DNA of 64,000 nt from an uncultured Pelagibacteraceae bacterium. Its GTDB lineage: Bacteria > Pseudomonadota > Alphaproteobacteria > Pelagibacterales > Pelagibacteraceae. Both the position numbers and the translations under genes were made by a program. The DNA lies in NCBI GenBank assembly GCA_902561155.1, contig CACEOY010000001.1:124001-188000 (forward strand). The letters are read 5' to 3'. Positions 43,125-53,048 of the stretch are shown piece by piece; position 1 is the stretch's first letter; every line of letters begins with the position of its first letter. The notes under the pieces were generated by a model, which did not search any database, was not told the DNA's origin, and worked only from the letters and a program-made list of their open reading frames with translations.

Positions 43125-44120
43125 ATGGAATTAACAAATACTATTAATCGAATTGGTAATACACCATTAATTAAATTAAAACAAGTTTCAGAATTAACCG
43201 GTTGTAATATATATGGTAAGGCTGAATACTTTAATCCTGGAGAATCTGTTAAAGATCGAGCAGCTCTTTACATTGTAAAAGATGCATTCGAACAAAAAAA
43301 AATTGAAAAAGGTGGTATAATAGTAGAGGGTACTGCTGGAAATACAGGAATAGGTCTAGCTGTTGTTTGTAAAGAATTTGGTTTAGATTTAAAGATTGTT
43401 ATACCCAAAACCCAATCAATTGAAAAAAAAAACACTTTAAAAAGATTAGGAGCAGAACTTATTGAGGTTGAAGCAGTTCCATACTCAAATCCTAATAATT
43501 ATATTAAACAATCACAAAAGATTGCTGAAGAATTATCTAAAACACACAAGTTTGGGGTCGTTTGGGGAAATCAATTTGATAACGTAGTAAATACCAAAGC
43601 CCATGTTGAGACAACAGCTAATGAAATATGGTCACAAACTTCAGGTATGGTGGACGGTTTTACATGTGCAGTAGGAACAGGTGGTACTTTAGCAGGTGTA
43701 TCGATTGGTTTAAAAAATAAAAATAAAAATATTAAAATTGCCTTATCCGATCCAATGGGATCTTCATTATATTCTTACATAAAAAATAATAAATTAGAAA
43801 GCAAGGGTAATTCCATAACTGAAGGGATAGGAACTGGAAGAATTACTAAAAACTTTGAAAAAGCTATTATAGATGATGCTTTTCAAACTGATGATATAGA
43901 AGCTTTAAAAATTGTTTATAATTTAATTGAAAAACAAAATATTATTTTGGGAGGCTCTTCTGGTATCAATATTGCTGGTGCTATTAAATTGGCAAAAAAA
44001 TTAGGTAAAGGTAAAACAATTGTAACTATATTATGTGATGATGGTAGAAGGTATGCTAGTAAAATTTTCAATAAAGAATTTTTAAAAAGTAAAAATTTAC
44101 CAATACCTAAATGGTTATAA
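43125..44120 (+). CDS. cysK: Cysteine synthase A family protein
   Basis: [62 protein letters not shown]. Confidence 0.93.
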   Translation: MELTNTINRIGNTPLIKLKQVSELTGCNIYGKAEYFNPGESVKDRAALYIVKDAFEQKKIEKGGIIVEGTAGNTGIGLAVVCKEFGLDLKIVIPKTQSIEKKNTLKRLGAELIEVEAVPYSNPNNYIKQSQKIAEELSKTHKFGVVWGNQFDNVVNTKAHVETTANEIWSQTSGMVDGFTCAVGTGGTLAGVSIGLKNKNKNIKIALSDPMGSSLYSYIKNNKLESKGNSITEGIGTGRITKNFEKAIIDDAFQTDDIEALKIVYNLIEKQNIILGGSSGINIAGAIKLAKKLGKGKTIVTILCDDGRRYASKIFNKEFLKSKNLPIPKWL

Positions 44121-44846
44121 TATTTGACTTAAAAACAATTTTGTCCTGTCAGATTTTGGATTTTCAAAAAAATCTTTAGTTTTAGCTTTTTCAACGATTT
44201 TTCCTTCATCCATAAAAATCATGTTATCTGCAACCTCTTTTGCAAAACCCATTTCATGTGTAACAACTATCATTGTCATTCCTGCTTTAGCAAGATCAAC
44301 CATTGCATCTAAAACTTCTTTAATCATTTCTGGATCTAGTGCAGATGTTGGTTCATCAAAAAGCATAATTTTTGGTTCCATACATAAAGCTCTGGCTAAA
44401 GCAGATCTTTGTTGTTGACCGCCTGATAATTGTCCAGGAAATTTTTTTGCTTGATCTGCAATTTGGACTCTTTCTAAGTTTTTCATTGCTAGTTCTTCAG
44501 CATCCTTTTTTGGCATTTTTTTTACCCATATCGGCGCTAAAGTGCAATTGTCTAAAATTGATAAATGTGGAAATAAATTAAACTGTTGAAATACCATTCC
44601 AACTTCAGCTCTAATTTTTTCAAGATCTTTTGTGTTTTCTGAAATTTCTTTTCCATCAACAATTATTTGACCATCTTGATGCTCTTCAAGCCTGTTAATA
44701 CATCTTATCAAAGTTGACTTACCAGATCCTGATGGTCCACAAATTACAATTTTTTCTTGTTGATTGACTTCAAGATTTATATCTTTAAGTGCTTGAAATT
44801 TATCAAACCATTTATTTACATTTTTCAATTCAATAATTTTACTCAT
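44115..44846 (-). CDS. aapP: General/polar amino-acid ABC transporter ATP-binding protein
   Basis: [56 protein letters not shown]. Confidence 0.93.
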   Translation of the reverse strand: MSKIIELKNVNKWFDKFQALKDINLEVNQQEKIVICGPSGSGKSTLIRCINRLEEHQDGQIIVDGKEISENTKDLEKIRAEVGMVFQQFNLFPHLSILDNCTLAPIWVKKMPKKDAEELAMKNLERVQIADQAKKFPGQLSGGQQQRSALARALCMEPKIMLFDEPTSALDPEMIKEVLDAMVDLAKAGMTMIVVTHEMGFAKEVADNMIFMDEGKIVEKAKTKDFFENPKSDRTKLFLSQIL

Positions 44847-46103
44847 TTATCTTTCAGTTTTTAATTTCTTCTCTAAATTCTGGCTATATCTGCTCATAAC
44901 ATAACATATTACCCAAAATACTAAACCAGCAAATACATAGCCTTCCATGGCCATTCCTAGCCATTTTGGATTAGTTTTTGCTAAATTTACCATTCCAGCT
45001 AGTTCTAAAAGTCCAACAACAAATATCAATGGAGTGTCTTTTACCAATGCCAAAAATGTATTTGCTATTCCTGGAATTACTAATTTGAGAGCTTGGGGAA
45101 GAATTATTAAAAAATGCATTTTCCAATAACCCATTCCTAGTGATTTAGCTGCCTCGTATTGACCTTTAGGTAAAGCTTGTAAACCTCCTCTAACGACTTC
45201 AGCCATATAAGCAGCTTCAAATAACGTGATCGCAATTAAAACTCTTATCAATTTATCTACATAAGTTCCATCTGGTAAGAACATTGGAAACATGACTGCT
45301 GACATAAATAATACTGTGATTAATGGAACGCCTCTCCATAACTCTATAAATCCTATAGACGTATATCTTATAGCTGGAAGCTTAGATCTTCTCCCTAAAG
45401 CTAAAATAGTTCCTATAGGAAAACAAAGTATCAAAGCAAATGCTGATACTATAAATGTTAATGAAAGTCCGCCCCAAGCTCCAGTTTCAACATATTTTAG
45501 ACCAAAATCTCCACCTGATATAAGCTTAAGACCAATTATTGGATACACGAATAATAAAAAAATAATGATGTATTTTTTAAACTTTTGAGGAACAAAAAAT
45601 GAAGCTCCAACAAGTAGAAATAGCGTTAAAAAAGCCGTGTTTATACGCCATTGTTCTGTGTCAGGGTAAAGTCCATAAACAAATCTGTTTAACCAAACTT
45701 TAACAAATACCCAGCATGCTCCGCCACTAGTACAGTCTTCTTTTGTATTGCCTGCAAAATTAGCATCAAACACAAACCAATTTAATAAAGGTGGAATGTA
45801 TTTTATAAGAGCAAATATTACAAGAAGAGTTAATAAAGCGTTAAAATTTGATGAGTTAAAATTAGTATTAACTTTATCAAGTAGTTTATTTCCACTAAAT
45901 TCAATTCTTATTAAATAAAGGCCAAATAATCCAAATAATAAGGGAGTTAAATAACTTATTTTGTTGGGTAAAAATGCAGTTATATTTGTACTAAAAAAAG
46001 AACTTAAAATAATGTCTATAAAACCAACAAATATAAGGGCGCTTCCAGCACCAATGAAGGAATTTAGATTTTTTTTGTCAGATTTTAGTATTGATAGATT
46101 CAT
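44847..46103 (-). CDS. aapM: Amino-acid ABC transporter permease (AapM-like)
   Basis: Multi-TM; RGVPLITVLFMSAVMFP; EVVRGGLQALPKGQYEAAKSLGMGYWK. Confidence 0.9.
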   Translation of the reverse strand: MNLSILKSDKKNLNSFIGAGSALIFVGFIDIILSSFFSTNITAFLPNKISYLTPLLFGLFGLYLIRIEFSGNKLLDKVNTNFNSSNFNALLTLLVIFALIKYIPPLLNWFVFDANFAGNTKEDCTSGGACWVFVKVWLNRFVYGLYPDTEQWRINTAFLTLFLLVGASFFVPQKFKKYIIIFLLFVYPIIGLKLISGGDFGLKYVETGAWGGLSLTFIVSAFALILCFPIGTILALGRRSKLPAIRYTSIGFIELWRGVPLITVLFMSAVMFPMFLPDGTYVDKLIRVLIAITLFEAAYMAEVVRGGLQALPKGQYEAAKSLGMGYWKMHFLIILPQALKLVIPGIANTFLALVKDTPLIFVVGLLELAGMVNLAKTNPKWLGMAMEGYVFAGLVFWVICYVMSRYSQNLEKKLKTER

Positions 46104-47281
46104 TATTTTTCCTTTATAGCCATTTTTTTATTATACCAATTCATAAATACTGAAATAGAAAGACTTAATGATAAGTAAGTAAGCATTGTAATTGAAATAA
46201 TTTCAATCGCTCGTCCAGTTTGCATTAATGCAGTTCCCGCAAACACTAAAACAATATCTGGATACGCTATGGCAGCTGCTAAAGACGAGTTTTTTGTCAA
46301 ATTTAAATATTGGTTAGTAGTAGGTGGAATTATAATTCTTAAAGCTTGTGGCATTACTACAAGTTTTAAAATTTGTCCTTTTGTTAAACCAATTGAAGCA
46401 GCGGCTTCTTTTTGACCTTTGCTTACACCTAATATACCTGCTCTGACATTCTCAGCAATAAAAGTTGCGGTGTACATTGATAAAGCTAAGGCTAGAGAAA
46501 TTAATTCAGGGATAATACTTACTCCACCTCGATATACATAAACAGTTTTAGATAATTGAGTTAATTCAGGAATTTCAAATGAAAGGCTTACTCCGCCAAA
46601 TAAAAATGTTAATAGCGGTAAACCAAAAATTAATGAAATTGATATATATAAAGTTGGAATTTGTTTACCATACTTATCTCTTTGATTTTGCGCATATTTT
46701 GCTAAAAAATAAATTAAAATTAATGCAAATATTAAAGAATAAATAAATACAGAAAAATTTACCCAAACAAATTTCGGAACATACCATCCTTTTACATTCA
46801 AAAAACTAATATCATAAAAATTGATAGAGTCCACTGTCAAAGGTAAAGCTCTTAAAGCTGCGAAGTACCAGAAAAAAATTTGAAGAATTAAAGGTATGTT
46901 TCTAAATATTTCTACATACCATTCTGCTGATTTTGCTACTAAATAATTCTGAGAAAGTCTTGCTATACCAATTGTTACGCCTAAAATCGTGGCAAAGAAA
47001 ATTCCTATTGCAGAAACTAAAATAGTATTTAAAAGACCGACCAAAAACGCTCTTGCATATGAATGAGATCCATCATAATCTATAAGCGAAAAAGTTATAT
47101 CAAAAGAAGATTCTTGAGATAAAAAACCAAATCCAAACGAAATTCCTCTGTTGCCCATATTGTTTTGAGCGTTAATAGTGAAATAGATAACAACTAAAAT
47201 TAAAAATAAAATTGTTAAAATTTGAGGAATTAAATCTTTGTTTTTATTGCTTAAATTTAATTTAAGATTTTTAAAATTCAT
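46103..47281 (-). CDS. aapQ: Amino-acid ABC transporter permease (AapQ-like)
   Basis: FRNIPLILQIFFWYFA; ENVRAGILGVSKGQKEAAASIGLTKGQ. Confidence 0.9.
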   Translation of the reverse strand: MNFKNLKLNLSNKNKDLIPQILTILFLILVVIYFTINAQNNMGNRGISFGFGFLSQESSFDITFSLIDYDGSHSYARAFLVGLLNTILVSAIGIFFATILGVTIGIARLSQNYLVAKSAEWYVEIFRNIPLILQIFFWYFAALRALPLTVDSINFYDISFLNVKGWYVPKFVWVNFSVFIYSLIFALILIYFLAKYAQNQRDKYGKQIPTLYISISLIFGLPLLTFLFGGVSLSFEIPELTQLSKTVYVYRGGVSIIPELISLALALSMYTATFIAENVRAGILGVSKGQKEAAASIGLTKGQILKLVVMPQALRIIIPPTTNQYLNLTKNSSLAAAIAYPDIVLVFAGTALMQTGRAIEIISITMLTYLSLSLSISVFMNWYNKKMAIKEK

Positions 47282-47296
47282 TTTGTGCAGAATAAA

Positions 47297-47326
47297 AAAA
47301 AGGGCTAGATAAATCCAGCCCTTTTT
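47297..47326 (-). terminator. Rho-independent-terminator-like hairpin between aapJ and aapQ
   Basis: Minus strand AAAAAGGGCTGGATTTATCTAGCCCTTTTTTTTATT: 10-bp stem AAAAAGGGCT/AGCCCTTTTT followed by a T-run, 15 nt after the aapJ stop and 16 nt before the aapQ start. Confidence 0.8.
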
Positions 47327-47340
47327 AATTTAATTAGCAA

Positions 47341-48387
47341 TTATCTTGCTGGTGGTACATAAAGAATTCCACCTTTTGTCCATAACTCATTTGGACCTCT
47401 ATTAGGTAAAATTCCAGTGTCTGCTATGTGTTTTTTATAGCTTTCACCATAATTTCCAACTTGCTCGATAATTCTCAAGCTCCAATCATTATCTAAACCA
47501 AAAGCAGCGCCTAATTCACCCTCAGCACCAACTAATCTTTTAATTGCTGGATTATCAGAGTCTTTTAAGCTTGAAGCGTTTGATGAATTAACACCATACT
47601 CTTCTGCTTCGATCATAGTATTTAGAGACCATCTAACAATATCTTCCCATACAGAGTCACCTTGTCTTACAACAGGTCCTAATGGTTCTTTTGAAATTGT
47701 TTCTGGTAATACTTTATGCTCATCTGGGTTACTCAACTTAGTTCTTTGAGCAGCTAATCCAGATTTATCTGTAGTATAAGTATCACATCTTCCAGCATCA
47801 TAAGCTTGAACAACCTCATCCGCTTTTTCAAACGCAATCGGTTCGTAACTTATGTTTTTGGAATTAAAGAAGTCTCTCATGTTAAGCTCTGTAGTAGTAC
47901 CTGTGTTTGTGCATGCAGATATACCATTTTTGAAATCATTCACTGAATTGATTCCAGAAGCTTTTCTAACCATGAAACCTTGACCATCATAAAAGTTCAC
48001 ACCAACAAATGTTAATCCAATGTCAGCGTCTCTTGATAATGTCCAAGTTGTGTTACGTGCAAGTACATCGATTTCACCTGAAGTTAATGCAGTAAATCTC
48101 TCTTTTGCACTTAATGGAGTATATTTAACTTTGTCAGCATCACCTAATACAGCAGCTGCAACAGCTCTACATACGTCCACGTCTATACCGGTCCAGTTTC
48201 CTGCTTCATCAGCATTTGAAAACCCTGGAAGTCCTTGTGAAACTCCACATTTTACAAAACCAGCTTTTTTAGTGTTGTCTAAAGTCTTAGATTTTTTAGA
48301 ACCAGCGCCACCACCACTTTGGCCACAAGCCACAAGTAACAGAGATGCAAATCCAACTAAAATCCAAGTTTTGATTGATTTAATCAT
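47341..48387 (-). CDS. aapJ: Amino-acid ABC transporter substrate-binding protein (AapJ/YhdW-like)
   Basis: LLVACGQSGGG lipoprotein-type signal; VKCGVSQGLPGFSNADEAGNWTGIDVDVCRAVAAAVLGD. Confidence 0.93.
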   Translation of the reverse strand: MIKSIKTWILVGFASLLLVACGQSGGGAGSKKSKTLDNTKKAGFVKCGVSQGLPGFSNADEAGNWTGIDVDVCRAVAAAVLGDADKVKYTPLSAKERFTALTSGEIDVLARNTTWTLSRDADIGLTFVGVNFYDGQGFMVRKASGINSVNDFKNGISACTNTGTTTELNMRDFFNSKNISYEPIAFEKADEVVQAYDAGRCDTYTTDKSGLAAQRTKLSNPDEHKVLPETISKEPLGPVVRQGDSVWEDIVRWSLNTMIEAEEYGVNSSNASSLKDSDNPAIKRLVGAEGELGAAFGLDNDWSLRIIEQVGNYGESYKKHIADTGILPNRGPNELWTKGGILYVPPAR

Positions 48388-48577
48388 ATTTATGATTCCC
48401 TCATTTTATTGTTAACAATATTTTGAAAATTAAATTTCAAAGATCAAATTATGTATAATCTATTACTTAATTTCAATCTGATTAAATAAACACAATATAT
48501 AGACTCAATATAATAAAAATACCAAATATACGAATATACACCTCTTTAATTAGACATGTTCTAAGATATAATTTGTT

Positions 48578-49018
48578 ATGCCAACATACTTTGTAAACTC
48601 ATCAAATGTAAAACTTTCAAAACTAATAAAAGAAAAATTAGCAAAACAAATTACAAAAATTCATAACAAAGCTACTGGGGCAAATAAGTATTTTGCTCAA
48701 GTAATTTTTAATGACACAAAAAAAGGAAACCATTTTATGGGCGGAAAAATAGTCACTAAATCTGAAATTTTTATATATGGTCACATTAGATCAGGCAGAA
48801 CTTCGAAAGTTAAAAATAAATTAATTAAAGGTTTAAGAGAAATGGTTAAAGAGAATACAAAATTAGAAAAAGATAATATTTGGGTATATTTATTAGATTT
48901 AAAGTCCAATCAAATGATAGAGTACGGTGAAATACTACCAAAATCTGGTAGTGAAAAAAAATGGTTTAAAAATTTACCAATAAAATTAAAAATAAGATTA
49001 AATAAAATTGATAATTAA
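48578..49018 (+). CDS. Tautomerase-family (MIF/4-OT-like) protein
   Basis: 146 aa; MPTYFVNSSNVKLS..KEKLAKQITKIHNKATGANKYFAQVIFND, IYGHIRSGRTSKVKNKL. Confidence 0.65.
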   Translation: MPTYFVNSSNVKLSKLIKEKLAKQITKIHNKATGANKYFAQVIFNDTKKGNHFMGGKIVTKSEIFIYGHIRSGRTSKVKNKLIKGLREMVKENTKLEKDNIWVYLLDLKSNQMIEYGEILPKSGSEKKWFKNLPIKLKIRLNKIDN

Positions 49019-49650
49019 TATTTAGAAAATAAAAGTGAATTTATTTTATTGCCTTTTTTCTCTGCTTTTAAATAAAACTTAGTTTTAATTGTCACAATTT
49101 TATTAACTTTTTTTACCTTAACATAAGGGAGTTTTTTCATAATAGTTTTAACATTTTTAAAATAATCTATATTATCTGTACTAAAAAAAACTTTCCCTTT
49201 TTTTTTCAAAATTATAAAGATTTTCTTTAAAAATTCTTCATTTATAATTCGTCTCTTCTTATGTCTTTTTTTTGGCCACGGATCAGGAAATAAAACATAT
49301 ATTATATCAAAACGAAGTTTTTTAAATTTATTGATAAATTTTTGAAATACATAAGGATAAAGATAGATATTTTTTATATTATTATTAATACAGTAATCTG
49401 AAACATTTACCATTCCATTCTTAAAAGGATCAACGCCAATTATATTTTTTGTGATATTTTTTTTAGATAAATAAATTAGATTTTCACCCATTCCGATACC
49501 TACCTCTAATAATAGTTTTTTTTTTAAATTAAGTTTATTGATATTGTTTTTCTTGAGAAAATATTTAAAGTTTTTTTCTTTTATTTTTGATATTTTTCTT
49601 GATTTTATTCTTCCAAAATAAAGTTTTTTTTTCATTTGATAAGATCGCAA
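49015..49650 (-). CDS. trmB: tRNA (guanine-N7-)-methyltransferase
   Basis: LLLEVGIGMGENLIYLS; YVLFPDPWPKKRHKKRRIINEEFL. Confidence 0.95.
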   Translation of the reverse strand: MRSYQMKKKLYFGRIKSRKISKIKEKNFKYFLKKNNINKLNLKKKLLLEVGIGMGENLIYLSKKNITKNIIGVDPFKNGMVNVSDYCINNNIKNIYLYPYVFQKFINKFKKLRFDIIYVLFPDPWPKKRHKKRRIINEEFLKKIFIILKKKGKVFFSTDNIDYFKNVKTIMKKLPYVKVKKVNKIVTIKTKFYLKAEKKGNKINSLLFSKY

Positions 49651-49662
49651 TAAAGATGAATT

Positions 49663-50817
49663 TTATTCTAATGAACTAATTTCATTAAAAATACCCCTTT
49701 TGTTTAAACCTTCAAGAATTTTTATTGTACCATCTTTATTCCAATGAATATCACCTAAAATAAAATTATTTAAAATGAATTTTCTTTTATTATCGTTTTG
49801 AAATTGATCGTACAAACTAATGAAATTTATATTATTTCTTTTTGAAAATTTTTTCCAATAGGTTTCATGCTTATCATCGCCATAAAATATTTGAGTTGGC
49901 CATGGATAAACAATTAAATAGGACTTGATATTATTTTTTTCAAAAAGCTCATATAAATTTTTTAAAAAATAGTCTGATTTTTTGAGTCCATTTTTTACTT
50001 TAAAATAAGTTTTTACGTTAAAAGTCCAATAACCTCTGTCAACCGTAAGCATTCTAAAAAACAAGGTATCTTCTTTCGTAGTTTTAAAAAAAGGTTTATT
50101 GAATTCATTTGAAGCTTTATATTTTAACTTGATATAATTTTTTAAAACCTCTGTTCGATCAGATAACAATAAAAGAGATCTAAACAAAAGTGTATTGGTT
50201 GATAAAAATTCACCGACTTTGTAGAAATACCTTTTATAAATTGGTTTGGTAGAATAATAATTAATTATTTTGGACTTGTCTTTTGAATAGTCTAAAAATA
50301 ACTCATCATAAATGTCTGAGACATCTAGAAATACTAAGGCATAATCAAATTTATATCCTTGATCGATATAATGTTTTGTCTTTAGATAATAAATTCCTGG
50401 TGAATATGAGCCTACTGCACTATTAAGAACCTCAAATCTATCACCCAATTTATTTTGTATCAATCCACCAATAGTATATTTATAGTCGTAACCAGATCCC
50501 TCTATAAAAGAATCTCCTATAAGCAAAACTCTTTTTTGTTCTTTATTTTCTTTTTCTATTTTCTTTTTTTCAAAATCTCTAAATCCAATAGAATTGGTCA
50601 CGAATCTTAATTTAAATTTTTGCCAATTCTCTACAACATCAATGTTTGGCATTAAATCATGGTGATAAATTTCTGATTTAATCCTCCAATAATGATCAAC
50701 TTTATTTGTGTTTTTCCAAAATTGAGTTTTTTTAAATATAAAATTTGTAAAAAATAGATCTAAAACAAAATAAATGGCAATTATAACAAAAATTATTTTA
50801 AACTTTGATTCTCTCAT
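49663..50817 (-). CDS. SGNH/GDSL-like hydrolase family protein with N-terminal TM
   Basis: VLLIGDSFIEGSGYDY; LNSAVGSYSPGIYYL; LGDIHWNKDGTIKI (catalytic-type GDS and DxH). Confidence 0.75.
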   Translation of the reverse strand: MRESKFKIIFVIIAIYFVLDLFFTNFIFKKTQFWKNTNKVDHYWRIKSEIYHHDLMPNIDVVENWQKFKLRFVTNSIGFRDFEKKKIEKENKEQKRVLLIGDSFIEGSGYDYKYTIGGLIQNKLGDRFEVLNSAVGSYSPGIYYLKTKHYIDQGYKFDYALVFLDVSDIYDELFLDYSKDKSKIINYYSTKPIYKRYFYKVGEFLSTNTLLFRSLLLLSDRTEVLKNYIKLKYKASNEFNKPFFKTTKEDTLFFRMLTVDRGYWTFNVKTYFKVKNGLKKSDYFLKNLYELFEKNNIKSYLIVYPWPTQIFYGDDKHETYWKKFSKRNNINFISLYDQFQNDNKRKFILNNFILGDIHWNKDGTIKILEGLNKRGIFNEISSLE

Positions 50818-50827
50818 CTAAAAATTA

Positions 50828-50904
50828 TGGCGCGCCCTGAAGGATTCGAACCTACGACCCTCGGTTTAGAAAACCGATGCTCTATCCAACTGAGCTAAGG
50901 GCGC
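50828..50904 (-). tRNA. tRNA-Arg (anticodon TCT)
   Basis: Minus strand gcgcccttagctcagttggatagagcatcggttttctaaaccgagggtcgtaggttcgaatccttcagggcgcgcca. Confidence 0.95.
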
Positions 50905-50905
50905 T

Positions 50906-52327
50906 TTAAGAAACTTCTCTAGTATTAGCATTATATGACTGAGTAAATGGAACTTTAACTACTACAGCATCAACTGCTTTACTTGAATATTTCTTTGGTA
51001 AATGCACCTTATATTTTTTTCCTAAATTACCTATCGGAAAACCTGTTGCACTCAGATGACCCTCATACGGCACATATCCCATTGCAATATTGGTTCCTTT
51101 TTCTGGATGATACCATGGAGATGTAACATATCCAACTGGTTTGCCACCATCACTATTAGATATTAAATAAAAATCATTAGCGTAATCTTCTATAGGCTTT
51201 CCACCAAGTTCCAAACCAACTAGCTGCAACTTATATGGTTTTTCTCCATTTCTCAATTGTGCTTTCATCTTTTCTAAAGCTGCTTTACCCACGTAATCAG
51301 TTTGTTTTTCCCAAACTCCTTTTCCTGATAGAGATACTTGATATCCTAAATTACATTGGAAAGGATTTGTTTCTTGATCTAAATCTTGACCCCATGAAAG
51401 TATTCCTGCTTGTATTCTTCTATGGTGAGCTGGTGCAATAACCATTAATTTATGTTTTTTGCCTGCCTTTAAAACAGCATTCCACATATCTTCGGCATAC
51501 AAAGTAGCATTTCTTAAATAAATTTCATAACCAGCTTCTCCGGAAAAACCAGATTGAGATATTACACAGCTCCGGCCACCTATTTTAGCTTCAGCTAAAC
51601 CGTAAAAAGGCATATTGTCGAAATCTACTTGATCACCTGCAAGATCGTTCATTAATGCTTTTGATTTTGGTCCTTGAATTTGAACTGGACATGCATCGAT
51701 CTCGTCTATTTCAACATTAAATCTTTTATCTGCGTTAACTCCTTGTAAATAAAGTCCAATGTCAGAATCAGATAAACTAAACCAAAATTCATCCTTTGAA
51801 ATTCTTAACAAAACAGGGTCATTTAGAACACCACCTTTATAATTACATAAAATAACATAACGACCTCTCATAGGTGAAATTTTTGTTGCGTCTCTTGTAA
51901 TTACATAATCTACAAATTTTTCCGCATCTACTCCTTTAACTCTTATTTGTCTTTCAACAGCTACGTTCCACATTGTTACATGATTTTTTATTGCATGATA
52001 TTCAACCATTGCTCCACCTTTTTCGGGTCTTACATAACCTCTTGGATGGTAGATTCTATTGTAAACCGTAGCTCTCCAGCAACCTGCTTTCATTGATAAA
52101 TGCCAATAAGGAGATTTCCTTACCCTAGTTGATATAAGCATTTCAACTTTTGTTGGACCACTTTGTCTTAAATTGTAAGGGACATGTCTATCTGATTGAT
52201 CAACAGAAGTCTCATGTCTAACTTTGTCATAATTAACTTTTTCGGTTTTTAAAGATATTAATTTAAATTTTTTTTTAGATTTTGAAGTCTTATTTTTTTT
52301 ACTTTTCTTCGGCATAGTTATTTTCAA
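50906..52327 (-). CDS. GcvT/DmdA-superfamily folate-dependent aminomethyl/methyltransferase of unknown substrate
   Basis: YHAIKNHVTMWNVAVERQIRVKGVDAEKFVDYVITRD; SQSGFSGEAGYEIYL; AGILSWGQDLDQETNPF; basic N-terminal extension; alternative start at 52315. Confidence 0.8.
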   Translation of the reverse strand: MKITMPKKSKKNKTSKSKKKFKLISLKTEKVNYDKVRHETSVDQSDRHVPYNLRQSGPTKVEMLISTRVRKSPYWHLSMKAGCWRATVYNRIYHPRGYVRPEKGGAMVEYHAIKNHVTMWNVAVERQIRVKGVDAEKFVDYVITRDATKISPMRGRYVILCNYKGGVLNDPVLLRISKDEFWFSLSDSDIGLYLQGVNADKRFNVEIDEIDACPVQIQGPKSKALMNDLAGDQVDFDNMPFYGLAEAKIGGRSCVISQSGFSGEAGYEIYLRNATLYAEDMWNAVLKAGKKHKLMVIAPAHHRRIQAGILSWGQDLDQETNPFQCNLGYQVSLSGKGVWEKQTDYVGKAALEKMKAQLRNGEKPYKLQLVGLELGGKPIEDYANDFYLISNSDGGKPVGYVTSPWYHPEKGTNIAMGYVPYEGHLSATGFPIGNLGKKYKVHLPKKYSSKAVDAVVVKVPFTQSYNANTREVS

Positions 52328-53036
52328 TTAACCATTTGTTAGTTTCCTTAAGTCCTCCAAAAGTATAAATATGAAAGTGCTGCGTTACTTTCTTTAAATT
52401 ATTTATTAATTCATTAGGATCTTTAGGCTTCAATAAATCTAATGCTTTAGATGTATTAGATTTAAGGAAATTTATAGAATTTTTTGCCCCAACAATACTC
52501 GCAAACTTCAATAAGCTGCTTATTTTTAAAGGACCGGTAATTCCAACATGAACTGGAAGTGATTGTTTAGAAATGAAATTAGCAATGGTTGATGGATCCA
52601 AAAGCCATTGTGTAACAATGTAATCGGCGAGAGGAGTTTTTTCTTTCATAGCTTTTTCTAATTCTGAATCGGATATATCAGGGGAACCCTCAGGGTGTCC
52701 AGCGATTCCTATCTTCATACCTTCGAATAATCCAGTTTCTAATAATTGCAACGAGCAGTGGTATTCACCTATTGGTTCTCTTCCCCCGCCTATTACTAAA
52801 GCTTGTTTTACGCCAGAATCTTTACACATTTTGGTATAGTCTTTTAATTCATTCAGATCTTTAATAGATCTAGCCGGAAAATGAGGGATTGGGTTATACC
52901 CAGATTTAATTAACTCGTCAGCTTTTTCTGCTACTTCTCTATAATCTGTACCAGGCAACATGGTTACATAAACATCTTTAAGACCAGGTAAAGTGGAAAG
53001 ATCTGTTTTAGAAGTAATTTCTAATGAAAATTTCAT
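52299..53036 (-). CDS. metF: Methylenetetrahydrofolate reductase-like protein
   Basis: PGLKDVYVTMLPGTDYREV; YNPIPHFPARSI; VIGGGREPIGEYHCSLQLLE; IGIAGHPEGSP; VTQWLLD. Overlaps the downstream GcvT-family gene. Confidence 0.8.
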   Translation of the reverse strand: MKFSLEITSKTDLSTLPGLKDVYVTMLPGTDYREVAEKADELIKSGYNPIPHFPARSIKDLNELKDYTKMCKDSGVKQALVIGGGREPIGEYHCSLQLLETGLFEGMKIGIAGHPEGSPDISDSELEKAMKEKTPLADYIVTQWLLDPSTIANFISKQSLPVHVGITGPLKISSLLKFASIVGAKNSINFLKSNTSKALDLLKPKDPNELINNLKKVTQHFHIYTFGGLKETNKWLIENNYAEEK

Positions 53037-53048
53037 ATTTGTATATAA

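Noticed and set aside
48020-48415. 131-aa plus-strand ORF opposite aapJ
   Set aside because: Antisense to a clear substrate-binding protein gene; no independent support.
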